A DNA stretch of 64,000 bases, from the NCBI GenBank assembly GCA_050743365.1, contig JBOGFI010000072.1, positions 32,303-96,302 on the forward strand, read 5' to 3'. The position numbers were made by a program, and so were the translations under genes. Position 1 is the first letter of the stretch. Every line of letters starts with the position of its first letter. Below the pieces are notes generated by a model. That model had not been told where the DNA came from. It did not search any database and saw nothing but the letters and a program-made list of their open reading frames with translations. Source of the DNA: JBOGFI01 sp050743365 (GTDB taxonomy: Bacteria > Actinomycetota > Acidimicrobiia > IMCC26256 > JACDBD01). This document shows positions 52,127 through 61,379 of the stretch, piece by piece.

Positions 52127-53260
52127 GTGGTGACCGTGCTGTACCGCGGGCCCTTCCAGGGCCGGCGGCTCGGCTTCCTCCTCGAGTCGATCTCCCGGGT
52201 GCACGGCGAGGTGGACCTGACCTGGCTGAACCCGCGCCTCGAGCCCGGTGCCACGACCGGGTGGTTCTTCGAGTGGGTCGACGAGTGGTGGCCGTTCGTC
52301 GCGCGCCGCTCGGAGGTCGACGGCAATCTGCGCTCGCTGCCGCGGGTCGTGCGGCACCTCCGGCGCCGGCTCGGCCGCCGACCTGACGTCGTCTATGCGA
52401 TCGGGTCGCTGACGCTCCCGTACGCGCGGGCGATCGCCCCTCGAGCGTTCGCCTGGTGCATCAACGGAATCCCGGAGGAACGGCTGCTCCACGACCGCGG
52501 GTGGCGGTCGCAAACGGCCGTTCGAGCGGAATGGCTCGTCACGCGCGCCGGTCGGCGACCCGACGTCGTGGTGACGGTCTCCGGTCCTATGGGGAAGCTG
52601 ATCGAGCGCCGGCTCCCCGGCACGAGGTGGATCAACGCGCCGACGTGCGTCGACCTCGAGACGTTCCGGCCGCCGCCGAACGTGACGCGTTCGCGCCTCA
52701 CCTACGTCGGGTCCGGGGCTCCCTGGCAGTGCCTCGACCTGCTGGCGGCGGTGTGGAGTGAGCTGTACCGCCTCGATCCGTCGCTGCGCTTCCGGGTGAT
52801 CTCACGCGACGAGCGGACGCGGGTTCTCGCCGCGGCCCTGCCCGCCTCGGTGGTGGAGCTGCGCGGGGCGGAGGTGCCGCAGGAGGTGGCGACCGCCCTC
52901 TGGGAGGCGGAGCTGGGGTTCCTGCTCCGCACGCCGGGAATCGTGAACGAGACGTCGTTCCCTACGAAGTTCGGCGAGTACGTGGCGGCCGGCGTCCCGG
53001 TGGTGAGCACCGACGTCGGCTGGGACCTGGCTGCGATGGTGCGAGGCACCGGGTGCGGGGTGATCGTCGATTGGCGGGCGGACCCGTCCGTGGTCGCGAG
53101 GGATGCGCTCGCTCTGCGTCACCGTGCAACCCGGAACGGCGGCGACATTCGTCGGGCATGCGAGGAAGCCGCGGCGATGCTTGCCCGGGAGCGGTGGGTC
53201 GAAGCGCTCGCCCTTGCTCTACGCGACGAGTTGGCCCACGCGCGGCGCCGGGCCGACTAG
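52127..53260 (+). CDS. glycosyltransferase, GT-B fold (GT4-like)
   Basis: 377 aa if GTG 52127 is used; ATG 52079 would overlap the previous gene by 32 nt and add a basic, poorly conserved leader. The N-terminal half is unusual (V-T-V-L-Y-R-G-P-F-Q-G-R-R); the donor half has T-Y-V-G-S-G-A-P-W-Q and the T-S-F-P-T-K-F-G-E-Y-V-A-A-G-V-P block that replaces the usual E-x7-E region. It is a glycosyltransferase by fold, less typical than its neighbours. Confidence 0.75.
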   Translation: MVTVLYRGPFQGRRLGFLLESISRVHGEVDLTWLNPRLEPGATTGWFFEWVDEWWPFVARRSEVDGNLRSLPRVVRHLRRRLGRRPDVVYAIGSLTLPYARAIAPRAFAWCINGIPEERLLHDRGWRSQTAVRAEWLVTRAGRRPDVVVTVSGPMGKLIERRLPGTRWINAPTCVDLETFRPPPNVTRSRLTYVGSGAPWQCLDLLAAVWSELYRLDPSLRFRVISRDERTRVLAAALPASVVELRGAEVPQEVATALWEAELGFLLRTPGIVNETSFPTKFGEYVAAGVPVVSTDVGWDLAAMVRGTGCGVIVDWRADPSVVARDALALRHRATRNGGDIRRACEEAAAMLARERWVEALALALRDELAHARRRAD

Positions 53261-53264
53261 ACGG

Positions 53265-54194
53265 TCAGGGAGTGCTCTCGAGGAGCAGCACCGTTCCACG
53301 CGGCCGCCGCACGGCATGCACGAGCGCGCTCGCCACGGATCGAACCGGCTGCCATTGACTGAGACGCTGACGCAGAGGTATCCGCGCCTCGCGGAGGCCG
53401 GCTGTGGTCGTCATCGTCACGAGCGAGCGATGGTCGAAGCAGTTCAGGTGCTCGAGTGGCGCAACCGCGTTGAGCGAGTCGGGCGAGCCCTTCGGAGCGT
53501 CCCAATCGCCGCGGGCGAGCCGGTCCTTGATGTCGGAGCCGTTCGGGACGCTGATTCGAAGGATGCCACCGGGCCGCAGCGCGCGCCGGAGCCGAGCCGC
53601 GGTCTCCAGCGGTGCCGTCAGGTGCTCGAACACCTGCTCCGTGTTGATGAAGTGGAACCTACTCTCGGGGAGGTCCGTCTCGTCGAGCACCTCGACGGCC
53701 TGCTCGGTCGCGCGGTCGCGCCGCTCGTCCGAGAACTCGACGCCACTGACAGTGCATCCCAACGCCGCGGCCATCTGGAGCCAGATACCCCAACCCATTC
53801 CGTAGTCGAGAACCTCGACTTCCGACGGATCGACGCGGAAGTACTCGATGAGGCTCATGATCTGGAACGCGTACGTGCGACGCTGGTGCAGGCCACGTGC
53901 TACAGCCTTGTCGTGGGACTCCTCGCGGAGGATCCATTCCCCGTAGAGTGTTCTGAGCAACTCCGCGTCCGGTACGTGCTGCTGGAACACCAGCGAGCAC
54001 GCATCGCACTCGGCAAGGGTGTAATGCCAGGGCGACAACCGCGCCGGGTCACATCGGCCACCATAGAAGGAGAGCAAGTAGTCGCTGATGGGTGGCCGGT
54101 CGAAGGGGCAGTCGTAGAGCACACCGTGACTGGTCGCCGAGCAACCCGGACACGACTCGCGCCGCAGCAGCTGTTGCCTCCTGTGTTGCCTCAT
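53265..54194 (-). CDS. class I SAM-dependent methyltransferase with N-terminal zinc-ribbon
   Basis: 309 aa. C-P-G-C near residue 15 and C-D-A-C near residue 63 form a zinc-ribbon-like pair; SAM motif I is L-D-Y-G-M-G-W-G, with an acidic residue after beta-2 (V-E-F-S-D-E) and T-E-Q-V-F-E-H-L post-I. It resembles glycan or sugar O-methyltransferases of the Methyltransf_23 type but lacks the C-terminal domain of the modules at 33-39 kb. The ATG 54194 shares bases with the ATG of the divergent gene at 54193. The function is inferred from context. Confidence 0.83.
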   Translation of the reverse strand: MRQHRRQQLLRRESCPGCSATSHGVLYDCPFDRPPISDYLLSFYGGRCDPARLSPWHYTLAECDACSLVFQQHVPDAELLRTLYGEWILREESHDKAVARGLHQRRTYAFQIMSLIEYFRVDPSEVEVLDYGMGWGIWLQMAAALGCTVSGVEFSDERRDRATEQAVEVLDETDLPESRFHFINTEQVFEHLTAPLETAARLRRALRPGGILRISVPNGSDIKDRLARGDWDAPKGSPDSLNAVAPLEHLNCFDHRSLVTMTTTAGLREARIPLRQRLSQWQPVRSVASALVHAVRRPRGTVLLLESTP

Positions 54195-55305
54195 GTGGGG
54201 TAAGCCTAACTACGCTCGCCGCAAGCGCGAGACGGACGTCCTCCAGGTCATCACGTCGACCGACCGGAGGGGCGCGGAGGTCTTCGCCGTCGACCTGGGG
54301 GAGGCGCTGACCCGACGAGGACGGCGCGTCCGGACGGTCGCGCTGACCCCGGGTGACGCACCCGGTGGGCTCGACGTACCGACGCTGGGCCAGCGACGGC
54401 TGGGAGCGGGGACGCTCGCGGCGCTGCGGGTCGAGGCGCGAGCCGCCCGGCTCGTCATCGCGCACGGATCGACCACGTTGCCGGCGTGTGCACTCGCGAC
54501 CCTCGGCACCGGTGTTCCGTTCGTGTACCGGAACATCGGGGATCCGGCCCACTGGTCCGGCACGCGCGGGCGCCGGCTGCGGTCGTCGCTCCTGCTCCGG
54601 CGGGCGCGCGCCGTCGTGGCGCTCAGCCCCGGCACTGCCGGGGAACTGGCGGACCGGTACCGCGTGCAGCCGAGCCGCATTCGGGTCATCCCGACCGGGA
54701 GCCCGGCTAGCCGGTTTCAACCTGCCGACGAGGGGGCCCGGCTTCGGGGGCGGGAGACCTTCGGCCTGACGCGAACGCAGAAGGTGGTGCTGTACCTGGG
54801 GGCATTGAGCAGCGAGAAGAAGGTCGGGCTGGCCATCGAGGCTGTTGCCCGGCTGGCGGGCGTACACCTGCTCGTCGTCGGCGACGGCCCCGAACGACGA
54901 GCACTCGAGCTCCTGGCGCGGGAGGTGGCACCCGAGGAAGTCCGCTTCGCCGGAGCAACCGAGGACCCGGCGCAAGCACTGGCTGCGGCCGACGTGCTCG
55001 TGCTCCCGAGCAGCACCGAAGGCCTTCCCGCGGTCCTCATCGAGGCGGGCCTCAGCCGGGTGCCGGTGGTCGCAACCGACGTCGGGCTCGTTCGCGACAT
55101 CGTCGTCGACCACCGAACCGGCTTGCTGGTGCCGACGGGTGATGTCGAAGCGCTGGCCGCCGCCCTGGCGGCCGCGCTCAGCGACGCCGCCCGGCTCGCC
55201 GAAGCGGCGCGCGTGCACTGTCTCGAGCGCTTCGAGCTCGGTGTGGTCGCCGCCCTCTGGCACGACCTCATCTGCGAGATCATCGGCTTTCGGCTCGACG
55301 GTTAG
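54193..55305 (+). CDS. glycosyltransferase family 4
   Basis: 370 aa. GT-B motifs are R-R-G-A-E-V-F-A near residue 26, L-Y-L-G-A-L-S-S-E-K-K-V in the donor domain and the E-x7-E block S-T-E-G-L-P-A-V-L-I-E-A. The ATG at 54193 overlaps the opposite-strand start at 54194, leaving no room for a promoter or ribosome site between them, so the real start may lie further in, although no obvious alternative is seen. It is followed 10 nt later by the WecB-like gene. Confidence 0.84.
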   Translation: MWGKPNYARRKRETDVLQVITSTDRRGAEVFAVDLGEALTRRGRRVRTVALTPGDAPGGLDVPTLGQRRLGAGTLAALRVEARAARLVIAHGSTTLPACALATLGTGVPFVYRNIGDPAHWSGTRGRRLRSSLLLRRARAVVALSPGTAGELADRYRVQPSRIRVIPTGSPASRFQPADEGARLRGRETFGLTRTQKVVLYLGALSSEKKVGLAIEAVARLAGVHLLVVGDGPERRALELLAREVAPEEVRFAGATEDPAQALAAADVLVLPSSTEGLPAVLIEAGLSRVPVVATDVGLVRDIVVDHRTGLLVPTGDVEALAAALAAALSDAARLAEAARVHCLERFELGVVAALWHDLICEIIGFRLDG

Positions 55306-55315
55306 GGTCCTGGCC

Positions 55316-56437
55316 GTGCGGGTGATCTGCGTGGCGGGCGCGCGACCCAACTTCATGAAGGTCAAGCCGGTGCTGGAGGTGCTGGAGGCGCGGCGCGTCG
55401 AGGTCGTGCTCGTGCACACCGGGCAGCACTACGACACCTCGATGAGCGACGTGTTCTTCGAGGATCTCGGCCTCCGAAAGCCCGACTGGCACCTCGGGGT
55501 AGGGCCCGGCAGCCATGCCGCCCAGACCGGCAAGGTGATGATGGAGTTCGAGCCGCTCGTCGAGCGACTGTCGCCCGACGTCGTGATCGTCGTCGGCGAC
55601 GTCAACTCGACGCTCGCCTGCGCGCTCGTGGCTGCGAAGGCCGGCCCGCTCCTGGCTCACGTCGAGGCGGGTCTGCGGAGCCGAGACTGGACCATGCCCG
55701 AGGAGATCAACCGCGTCGTCACCGACCGGGTGAGCGACCTGCTGTTCGTCCCGTCCGCTGACGCGGTGACGAACCTCGAGGCCGAGGGGTGCAGGCCCGA
55801 CCAGATCCATCTCGTGGGGAACGTGATGGTCGACACGCTCATGGCGAACCTCGAACGCGCCCGGCAGCGTCCGGCGCTCGCGAGGTTCGGGGTGGAGGCG
55901 GGCGGCTACGGCCTCGTCACGTTGCACCGGCCGGCCAACGTGGACGACCCGTCGGAGCTGCGGCCGCTTCTCGATGCCCTGGGGGAGATCGCGCGCGAAG
56001 TGCCGCTGATCTTCCCGGTCCACCCTCGGGCGGCTGTCCGGCTCGAGGCCCTCGGGGCGCCAAGGGGCGTGACGGTCACCCCGCCCTTGCGCTACCTCGA
56101 CTTCCTCGCGCTCGAGGCCGGGGCGCGGCTGGTCCTCACCGACTCGGGCGGCGTCCAGGAGGAGACGACGGTGCTCGGCGTCGCGTGCTTGACGATTCGT
56201 GACACCACCGAGCGCCCCATCACTGTCAGCGAGGGCACGAACACGGTGGTGGGCCGGGACCCGCAACGAATCGTCGCCAACGCTTGTCGCGTGCTGCGGG
56301 ACGGCGTCGAGGCCCGGCGCCCGTCCTTGTGGGACGGGCGGGCGAGCGAGCGGATCGCCGACGCCCTCCTCGAGGTCCGCCCGGGCCGGCCCCGACCGAG
56401 CGACGAAGACCGTCGGGCCGCGAGCCCGACCACGTGA
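55316..56437 (+). CDS. wecB: UDP-N-acetylglucosamine 2-epimerase (non-hydrolysing, WecB-like)
   Basis: 373 aa from GTG 55316. All family signatures are present: G-A-R-P-N-F-M-K, H-T-G-Q-H-Y-D, V-G-D-V-N-S-T, H-V-E-A-G-L-R-S, D-S-G-G-V-Q-E-E and T-E-R-P. It interconverts UDP-GlcNAc and UDP-ManNAc, the substrate for the dehydrogenase type encoded at 20275. An extra proline/arginine-rich tail of about 20 residues follows the domain. The start is set by the conserved V-R-V-I-C-V-A-G. Confidence 0.93.
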   Translation: MRVICVAGARPNFMKVKPVLEVLEARRVEVVLVHTGQHYDTSMSDVFFEDLGLRKPDWHLGVGPGSHAAQTGKVMMEFEPLVERLSPDVVIVVGDVNSTLACALVAAKAGPLLAHVEAGLRSRDWTMPEEINRVVTDRVSDLLFVPSADAVTNLEAEGCRPDQIHLVGNVMVDTLMANLERARQRPALARFGVEAGGYGLVTLHRPANVDDPSELRPLLDALGEIAREVPLIFPVHPRAAVRLEALGAPRGVTVTPPLRYLDFLALEAGARLVLTDSGGVQEETTVLGVACLTIRDTTERPITVSEGTNTVVGRDPQRIVANACRVLRDGVEARRPSLWDGRASERIADALLEVRPGRPRPSDEDRRAASPTT

Positions 56438-56459
56438 CTGACGATTACCCTGCGCGCGC

Positions 56460-58118
56460 GTGGCGGAGAACCCCGAGCGGCTGACGACGCGCGCGGCCGT
56501 CTCCACCGGCCCCCGGGTCGCCCTGGCGTCGCCCGGCCTGAACGTGATTACGGGCGCGCCCCGCCGGGCTCGTGTCATCGACGTCGTGGTCGGGTCGCTC
56601 GTCGCCCTGGTCGGCACGGTGCTGTTCGTGTTCGCGACCCGCGGAGGTCTCGGCTTCAGTCCCGACTCGGTGGTGTACACAGACGCTGCCCGCAGCATCG
56701 CGAGCGGACACGGGTACACGAGGCTCGTCGGCGAGACCGGCCGGGAGGCAATCGGCGCGTTCCCGCCGCTGTATTCGGCCGCGCTCGCCCCGTTCGACGT
56801 CGTCGGACTCGACGTCGCGACGGGGGCACGAGTGCTGAACGGCCTCCTGTTCGTGGGGACTGGGATCCTGCTGTACGTGCTCCTCCTGAGGCTCACCGGG
56901 GGCTCCCGGGTCGTCGCGACCCTCGGCGCGGGGGCGTTCGTGTTGGCCGAAGAGATCGTGGCCCTGCAGGGTGCCCTGGTCAGCGAGAGCTTGTTCCTCT
57001 TCCTCGTTGTCGTGTTCTTCCTGACCCTGGACGCGTACCTCCTCCGCGCCTCCCGTCCGCTGCTCGTCGCTCTGGGCCTCGTGGCCGCGCTGGCGGCGTT
57101 GACTCGATACGTCGGCATTGCCCTCGTCCTGTCGGGCGCCGCCACCTTGCTCCTGGTGGGAGCCGGTGACCGGGGCCGCCGGGCGAGAGCGGCGGCACTC
57201 TTCGGCGCGGTGGCCCTGACGCCGCAGGTCGCGTGGTTCGTGCGCAACCAGGTGTCGGACGCACGTTCGCATCAGCGTTTCGACGTGCACCCGGTGCGGG
57301 CCGAGCAGGTGGAGAACGGGCTGGGCGTGGTCTCGGACTGGTTCTTCCCCGCGCCCATCCCCGCCGCCCTTCGGATCCTGCTGTTCTCGCTGCTCGCAGT
57401 CACCGGGCTGGTTGCGCTCCTGAAGCTGATCCGGCGCGCTCGTTCGTCGAGCTGGCTGGAGCTCGCCGCCGCGCAGAGTCGAGTGATCACCGGCATCGTC
57501 CTCTTCGCCGCGAGCTACGTGCTGGTCATGGTGCTCTCGATCTCCTTCGTCGACGCCGACGTGGAATTCAGCGCTCGGCACCTGACCCCGCTCTTCGTAG
57601 CTGTGGTCGTGGTCGTACCGGTCGCCGCCCTTCGAGCGACACAACGGCAGCGGCTTCCGCGGCGCATCCTCGGGGCCTGGTTCCTCGGCGTGCTTTTCCT
57701 GTTCGCATACCAGACCACCGACCAGGTCGTGTCGGAGCCGGTTCGGGAGGCGGGCCTCACCGCGCGGGGCTTCTCGGAATCGGGTCTCATGGAGACGGCG
57801 GCACGCACGCCTGCGACGCGGACGATCTACTCGAACGTGCCCGAGGCGATCTACCTGAACACGGGGCGCCGGAACGCGAAGACGATTCCGTTCGAGTTCG
57901 ATCCGAACACTCGCGAAGCGAACCCGAACTTCGAGGCCGAGGCGCGCGCCATGGGCGCCGAGATCGCTGCCGGACGCGCCGTCCTGCTCTGGTGGAATGC
58001 CCGCGAGAACCGCACCTTCCTGCCGACCACCGACGAGCTCGAGCTCCTGCTCCCCGAGTTGCGCCGGTCGAGCGCCGACGGGGGAGAGGTCTTCACCGTC
58101 GCGCGTCCAACCGGGTGA
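56460..58118 (+). CDS. GT-C type membrane glycosyltransferase (GT39/PMT-like)
   Basis: 552 aa with about 10-12 spans. The first extracytoplasmic loop carries G-F-S-P-D-S-V-V-Y-T-D-A-A-R, where an aspartate near the end of span 1 is the catalytic mark of GT-C enzymes using polyprenyl-phosphate sugars. A C-terminal soluble domain of about 120 residues (N-V-P-E-A-I-Y-L-N-T-G) lies outside the membrane, as in ArnT/PMT-like proteins. It would transfer a sugar to a surface glycan or protein outside the cell. It overlaps the convergent membrane protein by 26 nt. Confidence 0.75.
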   Translation: MAENPERLTTRAAVSTGPRVALASPGLNVITGAPRRARVIDVVVGSLVALVGTVLFVFATRGGLGFSPDSVVYTDAARSIASGHGYTRLVGETGREAIGAFPPLYSAALAPFDVVGLDVATGARVLNGLLFVGTGILLYVLLLRLTGGSRVVATLGAGAFVLAEEIVALQGALVSESLFLFLVVVFFLTLDAYLLRASRPLLVALGLVAALAALTRYVGIALVLSGAATLLLVGAGDRGRRARAAALFGAVALTPQVAWFVRNQVSDARSHQRFDVHPVRAEQVENGLGVVSDWFFPAPIPAALRILLFSLLAVTGLVALLKLIRRARSSSWLELAAAQSRVITGIVLFAASYVLVMVLSISFVDADVEFSARHLTPLFVAVVVVVPVAALRATQRQRLPRRILGAWFLGVLFLFAYQTTDQVVSEPVREAGLTARGFSESGLMETAARTPATRTIYSNVPEAIYLNTGRRNAKTIPFEFDPNTREANPNFEAEARAMGAEIAAGRAVLLWWNARENRTFLPTTDELELLLPELRRSSADGGEVFTVARPTG

Positions 58119-58986
58119 CCGCTTCGAGCACCACGGCCGCGGCGACAAATGCCAGCGCCGCGATCACCGCTGCGGTCACCGGGGAGCTCCGGATCCCGGC
58201 GACGCGTGAGCAGACTGCCACGAGCGCCAGGTGGGTCCCCGCGAGCGCGAAGGACCGGCGACACCATCGACCGGCGGCCAGAGGTGCCCGCCGCCGCGCA
58301 CCGTCAAGGAGCGGCTCCAGCATCATGATCCCGAGGCACGCGGTCGCGCCGACGATGGCGCCGGGGCGTCCGCGTCCGTCGAACGCCGCTGTCCAAACGA
58401 CGAGGCCGACTGCCATGTGCGCGCCGGCGGCACCGAGCGAGGCCAGCGGCTTGGGCCAGCCGAGGAGCGCCACCGGAAGCGCGGCTCCGACGAGCACCGA
58501 TGCCTCCTCGGTGTCGGGTACGCACCCGTACACACCCAAGGCGGTCACCCCGAGCAGCACCGGGCCCAATCCCGTCCGCGCGTGCAGCCGGTCGAACTCG
58601 GTGACGAGGATGGCTCCGAGGACCGTGGCCGCAACCGTGAACGGGACTGCCCACGCGAGGTCGAGGTCGGCGGCGACGACGACGAGCACTGCGCCGGGCG
58701 TCACCGCCACCAGCCGGTAGGCGAGGGCCGGTCCCGGCAGCTTGGGCGCGAGCGAGGCGAGGCCCAGTGCCGCCAGCCCGGCGACGAGCTCGCCTGGGAC
58801 TTCCGGCACCTCGGTCGAGATGCGCAGGCCGATCACTGTCGCGACGGCGGCGGCGAGGCCGGCGAGCGGCACTGCGCCCCGTCCGCGGCGGAGAAGGGCC
58901 ACCGCGGCAACCACGAGGGTCGTGAACAGCCCCGCGGCCAAGCCGGCGCGCAGCCCTGGGTCCCGCGCGAGATCGACGAGCTTCAC
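58093..58986 (-). CDS. integral membrane protein of unknown function
   Basis: 297 aa from GTG 58986; a longer reading from 59247 would run antisense through the start of the sugar transferase. About nine hydrophobic helices rich in alanine, valine and leucine with short loops; few charged residues apart from a R-R-R-A-P-L cluster before the last helices. No motif ties it to a transporter or enzyme family I know. It is divergent from the priming transferase and its 3' end overlaps the GT-C gene. Confidence 0.6.
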   Translation of the reverse strand: MKLVDLARDPGLRAGLAAGLFTTLVVAAVALLRRGRGAVPLAGLAAAVATVIGLRISTEVPEVPGELVAGLAALGLASLAPKLPGPALAYRLVAVTPGAVLVVVAADLDLAWAVPFTVAATVLGAILVTEFDRLHARTGLGPVLLGVTALGVYGCVPDTEEASVLVGAALPVALLGWPKPLASLGAAGAHMAVGLVVWTAAFDGRGRPGAIVGATACLGIMMLEPLLDGARRRAPLAAGRWCRRSFALAGTHLALVAVCSRVAGIRSSPVTAAVIAALAFVAAAVVLEAVTRLDARR

Positions 58987-59041
58987 GGACGGCGACCCTA
59001 CTGGGGGCCACCCGGCGTCCGGCGGCGACGCGTGCACCGCG

Positions 59042-59047
59042 TACGAT
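59042..59047 (+). promoter_or_regulatory. putative -10 element of a leaderless promoter for the priming transferase
   Basis: TACGAT ends six bases before GTG 59054, matching the spacing of leaderless actinobacterial promoters, and no ribosome site precedes the GTG. The same element precedes the tyrosine kinase at 13878. Confidence 0.4.
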
Positions 59048-59053
59048 CGTCGT

Positions 59054-59689
59054 GTGCCTGTCGCAAACGTCCGGTACGAGTCGCGTGCAAAGCGGGCCAG
59101 CGACGTGATCGGCTCCGTCGCCCTGCTCGGCGTGGCCGCGCCCGTTCTGGTCGTCGCTGCAGCCGCGGTACTGCTGACCATGGGCTCTCCGGTCCTGTAC
59201 CGCGATCGCCGCGTGGGTCGCGCCGGGCGAACATTCGAGTTGCTCAAGTTCCGGACGATGCGGCCGCTCCGCCCCGGGGAGACCGTCCCCGACTCCGATC
59301 ATGTCCGCATCACCCGTGTGGGCCGGGTCCTGCGCCGGACGAGCATCGACGAGCTCCCGTCGTTGCTGAACGTGCTGCGGGGCGACATGAGCCTGGTCGG
59401 TCCCCGTCCGCTTCCGGTTCGATACCTCGACCGCTACACGGCTACCCAGGCTCGGCGCCACGATGTGAAGCCGGGCATCACCGGCTGGGCCCAGGTCAAC
59501 GGCCGCAACGCGGTGTCCTGGGCCGAGAAGTTCACCCTCGACGTGTGGTACGTCGACCACTCCTCCCTGCGCCTCGACCTGCGGATCCTGATGATGACCG
59601 TGCTCGGTCTGCTGCGTCGCGAGGGCATCAGCTACGAGGGCCACGCGACGATGCCGGAGTTCACCGGTGAGACCGGTGACCGCTCCTGA
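59054..59689 (+). CDS. priming phosphoglycosyl transferase (WbaP/PglC-type sugar transferase)
   Basis: 211 aa, the compact catalytic form. One hydrophobic segment at about residues 16-40 is the reentrant membrane helix; then Y-R-D-R-R-V-G-R, F-x-L-L-K-F-R-T-M-R, the catalytic D-E-L-P-S-L-L-N, G-D-M-S-L-V-G-P-R-P and P-G-I-T-G-W-A-Q-V-N-G-R. It transfers a sugar-1-phosphate to undecaprenyl phosphate, the first committed step of glycan assembly. It probably opens the rightward operon 59054-62558. Confidence 0.93.
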   Translation: MPVANVRYESRAKRASDVIGSVALLGVAAPVLVVAAAAVLLTMGSPVLYRDRRVGRAGRTFELLKFRTMRPLRPGETVPDSDHVRITRVGRVLRRTSIDELPSLLNVLRGDMSLVGPRPLPVRYLDRYTATQARRHDVKPGITGWAQVNGRNAVSWAEKFTLDVWYVDHSSLRLDLRILMMTVLGLLRREGISYEGHATMPEFTGETGDRS

Positions 59690-59695
59690 TCCGCC

Positions 59696-60688
59696 GTGCC
59701 CCGCCCCTTCAACGTGCTGCTCTCTTCGGCCGGCCGCCGGGTGGCCCTCCTGGGGCTCTTCCGTCGCAGCCTCAGGGAGCTCGGTCTGCCGGGTGAGGTC
59801 ATCGCGTCCGACATGTCGAGGCTGTCGTCGGCGTTCCACGCCGCCGACCGGGCGGTGCAGGTCCCGGCGTGCCAGAGCGAGCAGTTCGTTCCCGATCTGG
59901 TCGAGGTGTGCCGGGCCCACGCCGTGCGGCTCGTGGTTCCCACGATCGACACCGAGCTTGCGGTGCTGGCGGCGAACCGGGACCGTTTCGCCGCCGTCGG
60001 TGCCACCGTCGTCGTATCCGATCCCGAGACCGTGGCGATCGGTTCGGACAAGGAGCTGACGCACGCCTGGCTCGAGCGCAACCGGTTCCCCACCGTCCGC
60101 CAGACGACGGCGCGGGAAGCGGTCGAGGACCGCGACGGCTGGCCGCTCCCGCTCGTCGTCAAGCCGCGGTGGGGCAGTGCTTCGATCGGGGTCGGCGTCG
60201 TGCGCAGCCACGAGGAGCTCGAGCTCGCGGCGCGACGGCCGGACATGGTTGCCCAGACCCTGGCACCCGGTACCGAGCACACGATCGACGTGCTGGTCGA
60301 CGGCGCCGGCCGCGCGGTATGTGCGGTGCCGCGCCGGCGTCTCGAGGTGCGCGCGGGCGAGGTCAGCAAGGGCGTCACGGTGCGGTGCCCGACGGTGGCG
60401 CAGCTGGTGCGACGGATGTGCGAGACCCTGCCCGGTGCCTACGGCGCCGTGACGGTCCAGGTGTTCCTCGACGACGCGGAGGGCGAACCGCGCGTGATCG
60501 AGATCAACCCGAGGTTCGGCGGCGGGTTCCCGCTCTCGTGGGAGGCCGGGGCGCGCTTCCCCCGGTGGTTGATCGAAGAGGTCGCCGGGCTCCCGTCGAC
60601 CGCCGACGCCGACGGATGGCGCGACGGCTTGGTGATGCTCCGTTACGACGACGCGGTGTTCGTCGACGCTCGCGACGCCGGGCTGTAG
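59696..60688 (+). CDS. ATP-grasp protein (carbamoyl-phosphate synthase large-subunit-like)
   Basis: 330 aa. The N-terminal Rossmann-like part begins V-L-L-S-S-A-G-R-R, the ATP-grasp core has V-V-K-P-R-W-G-S-A-S and the magnesium-binding E-I-N-P-R-F-G-G-G-F-P near residue 270. Members form amide or similar bonds with ATP. In this setting it may attach an amino acid or other carboxylate to an amino-sugar, a suggestion only. Start GTG 59696, 6 nt after the transferase; the HAD gene follows at once. Confidence 0.82.
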   Translation: MPRPFNVLLSSAGRRVALLGLFRRSLRELGLPGEVIASDMSRLSSAFHAADRAVQVPACQSEQFVPDLVEVCRAHAVRLVVPTIDTELAVLAANRDRFAAVGATVVVSDPETVAIGSDKELTHAWLERNRFPTVRQTTAREAVEDRDGWPLPLVVKPRWGSASIGVGVVRSHEELELAARRPDMVAQTLAPGTEHTIDVLVDGAGRAVCAVPRRRLEVRAGEVSKGVTVRCPTVAQLVRRMCETLPGAYGAVTVQVFLDDAEGEPRVIEINPRFGGGFPLSWEAGARFPRWLIEEVAGLPSTADADGWRDGLVMLRYDDAVFVDARDAGL

Positions 60689-60692
60689 GAGC

Positions 60693-61379
60693 ATGCGCTC
60701 CGTGGACGCAAGCTGCGTCGTGTTCGACATCGACGACACGCTGTACCTCGAGCGCGACTACGTTCGCAGCGGCTTCCGCGCCGTCGGTGAGTGGGCGCGA
60801 GCCCGTCTCGGCATCGCCGACTTCGCCGAACGATCTTGGCGTCTCTTCGAGGCCGGCGTCCGGGGGTCGATCTTCGACGATGTGCTGACCGAGTCGGGCG
60901 TCCAACCCGATCGCGCCCTGGTGCGCGCCCTCGTCGACGTCTACCGGACCCACGAGCCCGCGATCGAGATGCTTCCCGACGCCGCCGACGCCGTCGGGCG
61001 GCTACGCGGCCACGTGGCGCTCGCCGCCCTGAGCGACGGGCCGCTCGAGAGCCAGCGGGCGAAAGCCCACGCCCTGCGGGTCGGGGATTGGGCCGAGGTG
61101 ACGGTGTTCACGGCCGAGCTCGGCGCCGGGTTCGGCAAGCCCGATCCCCGGGCGTTCGAGGTCGTCGAGCGCCGGGTCGCCTGCGGGCCATCCGGCTGCG
61201 TGTACGTGGCCGACAACCCGGCCAAGGACTTCGCCGGTCCCCGCGGCCGGGGATGGCGGACCGTGCGGGTCCGCCGGGAGGGAGCCCTGCACGCCGGGAT
61301 CGACAGCGGGTCCGACGTCGACCTCGAGGTCGCCGACCTCGTCGGGCTGGAGGACGGCCTGACCCTCCCCCGGTCCTGA
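60693..61379 (+). CDS. HAD-superfamily hydrolase
   Basis: 228 aa. The nucleophile motif is F-D12-I-D14-D-T-L, motif II S-D-G, and the C-terminal G-K-P-D-P-R-A-F and V-A-D-N-P-A-K-D residues complete the phosphatase site; the cap lies between. It is similar to phosphoglycolate phosphatase and pyrophosphatase-type HADs. Given its neighbours it may dephosphorylate a sugar phosphate. The ATG at 60693 sits one base after GGAG; GTG 60702 with better spacing is an alternative. Confidence 0.85.
   Translation: MRSVDASCVVFDIDDTLYLERDYVRSGFRAVGEWARARLGIADFAERSWRLFEAGVRGSIFDDVLTESGVQPDRALVRALVDVYRTHEPAIEMLPDAADAVGRLRGHVALAALSDGPLESQRAKAHALRVGDWAEVTVFTAELGAGFGKPDPRAFEVVERRVACGPSGCVYVADNPAKDFAGPRGRGWRTVRVRREGALHAGIDSGSDVDLEVADLVGLEDGLTLPRS

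Noticed and set aside
55280..58148. Long minus-strand frames of 655 and 567 aa opposite wecB and the GT-C gene
   Set aside because: Low-complexity arginine/alanine- or charge-rich translations with no motifs, antisense to well-defined genes.
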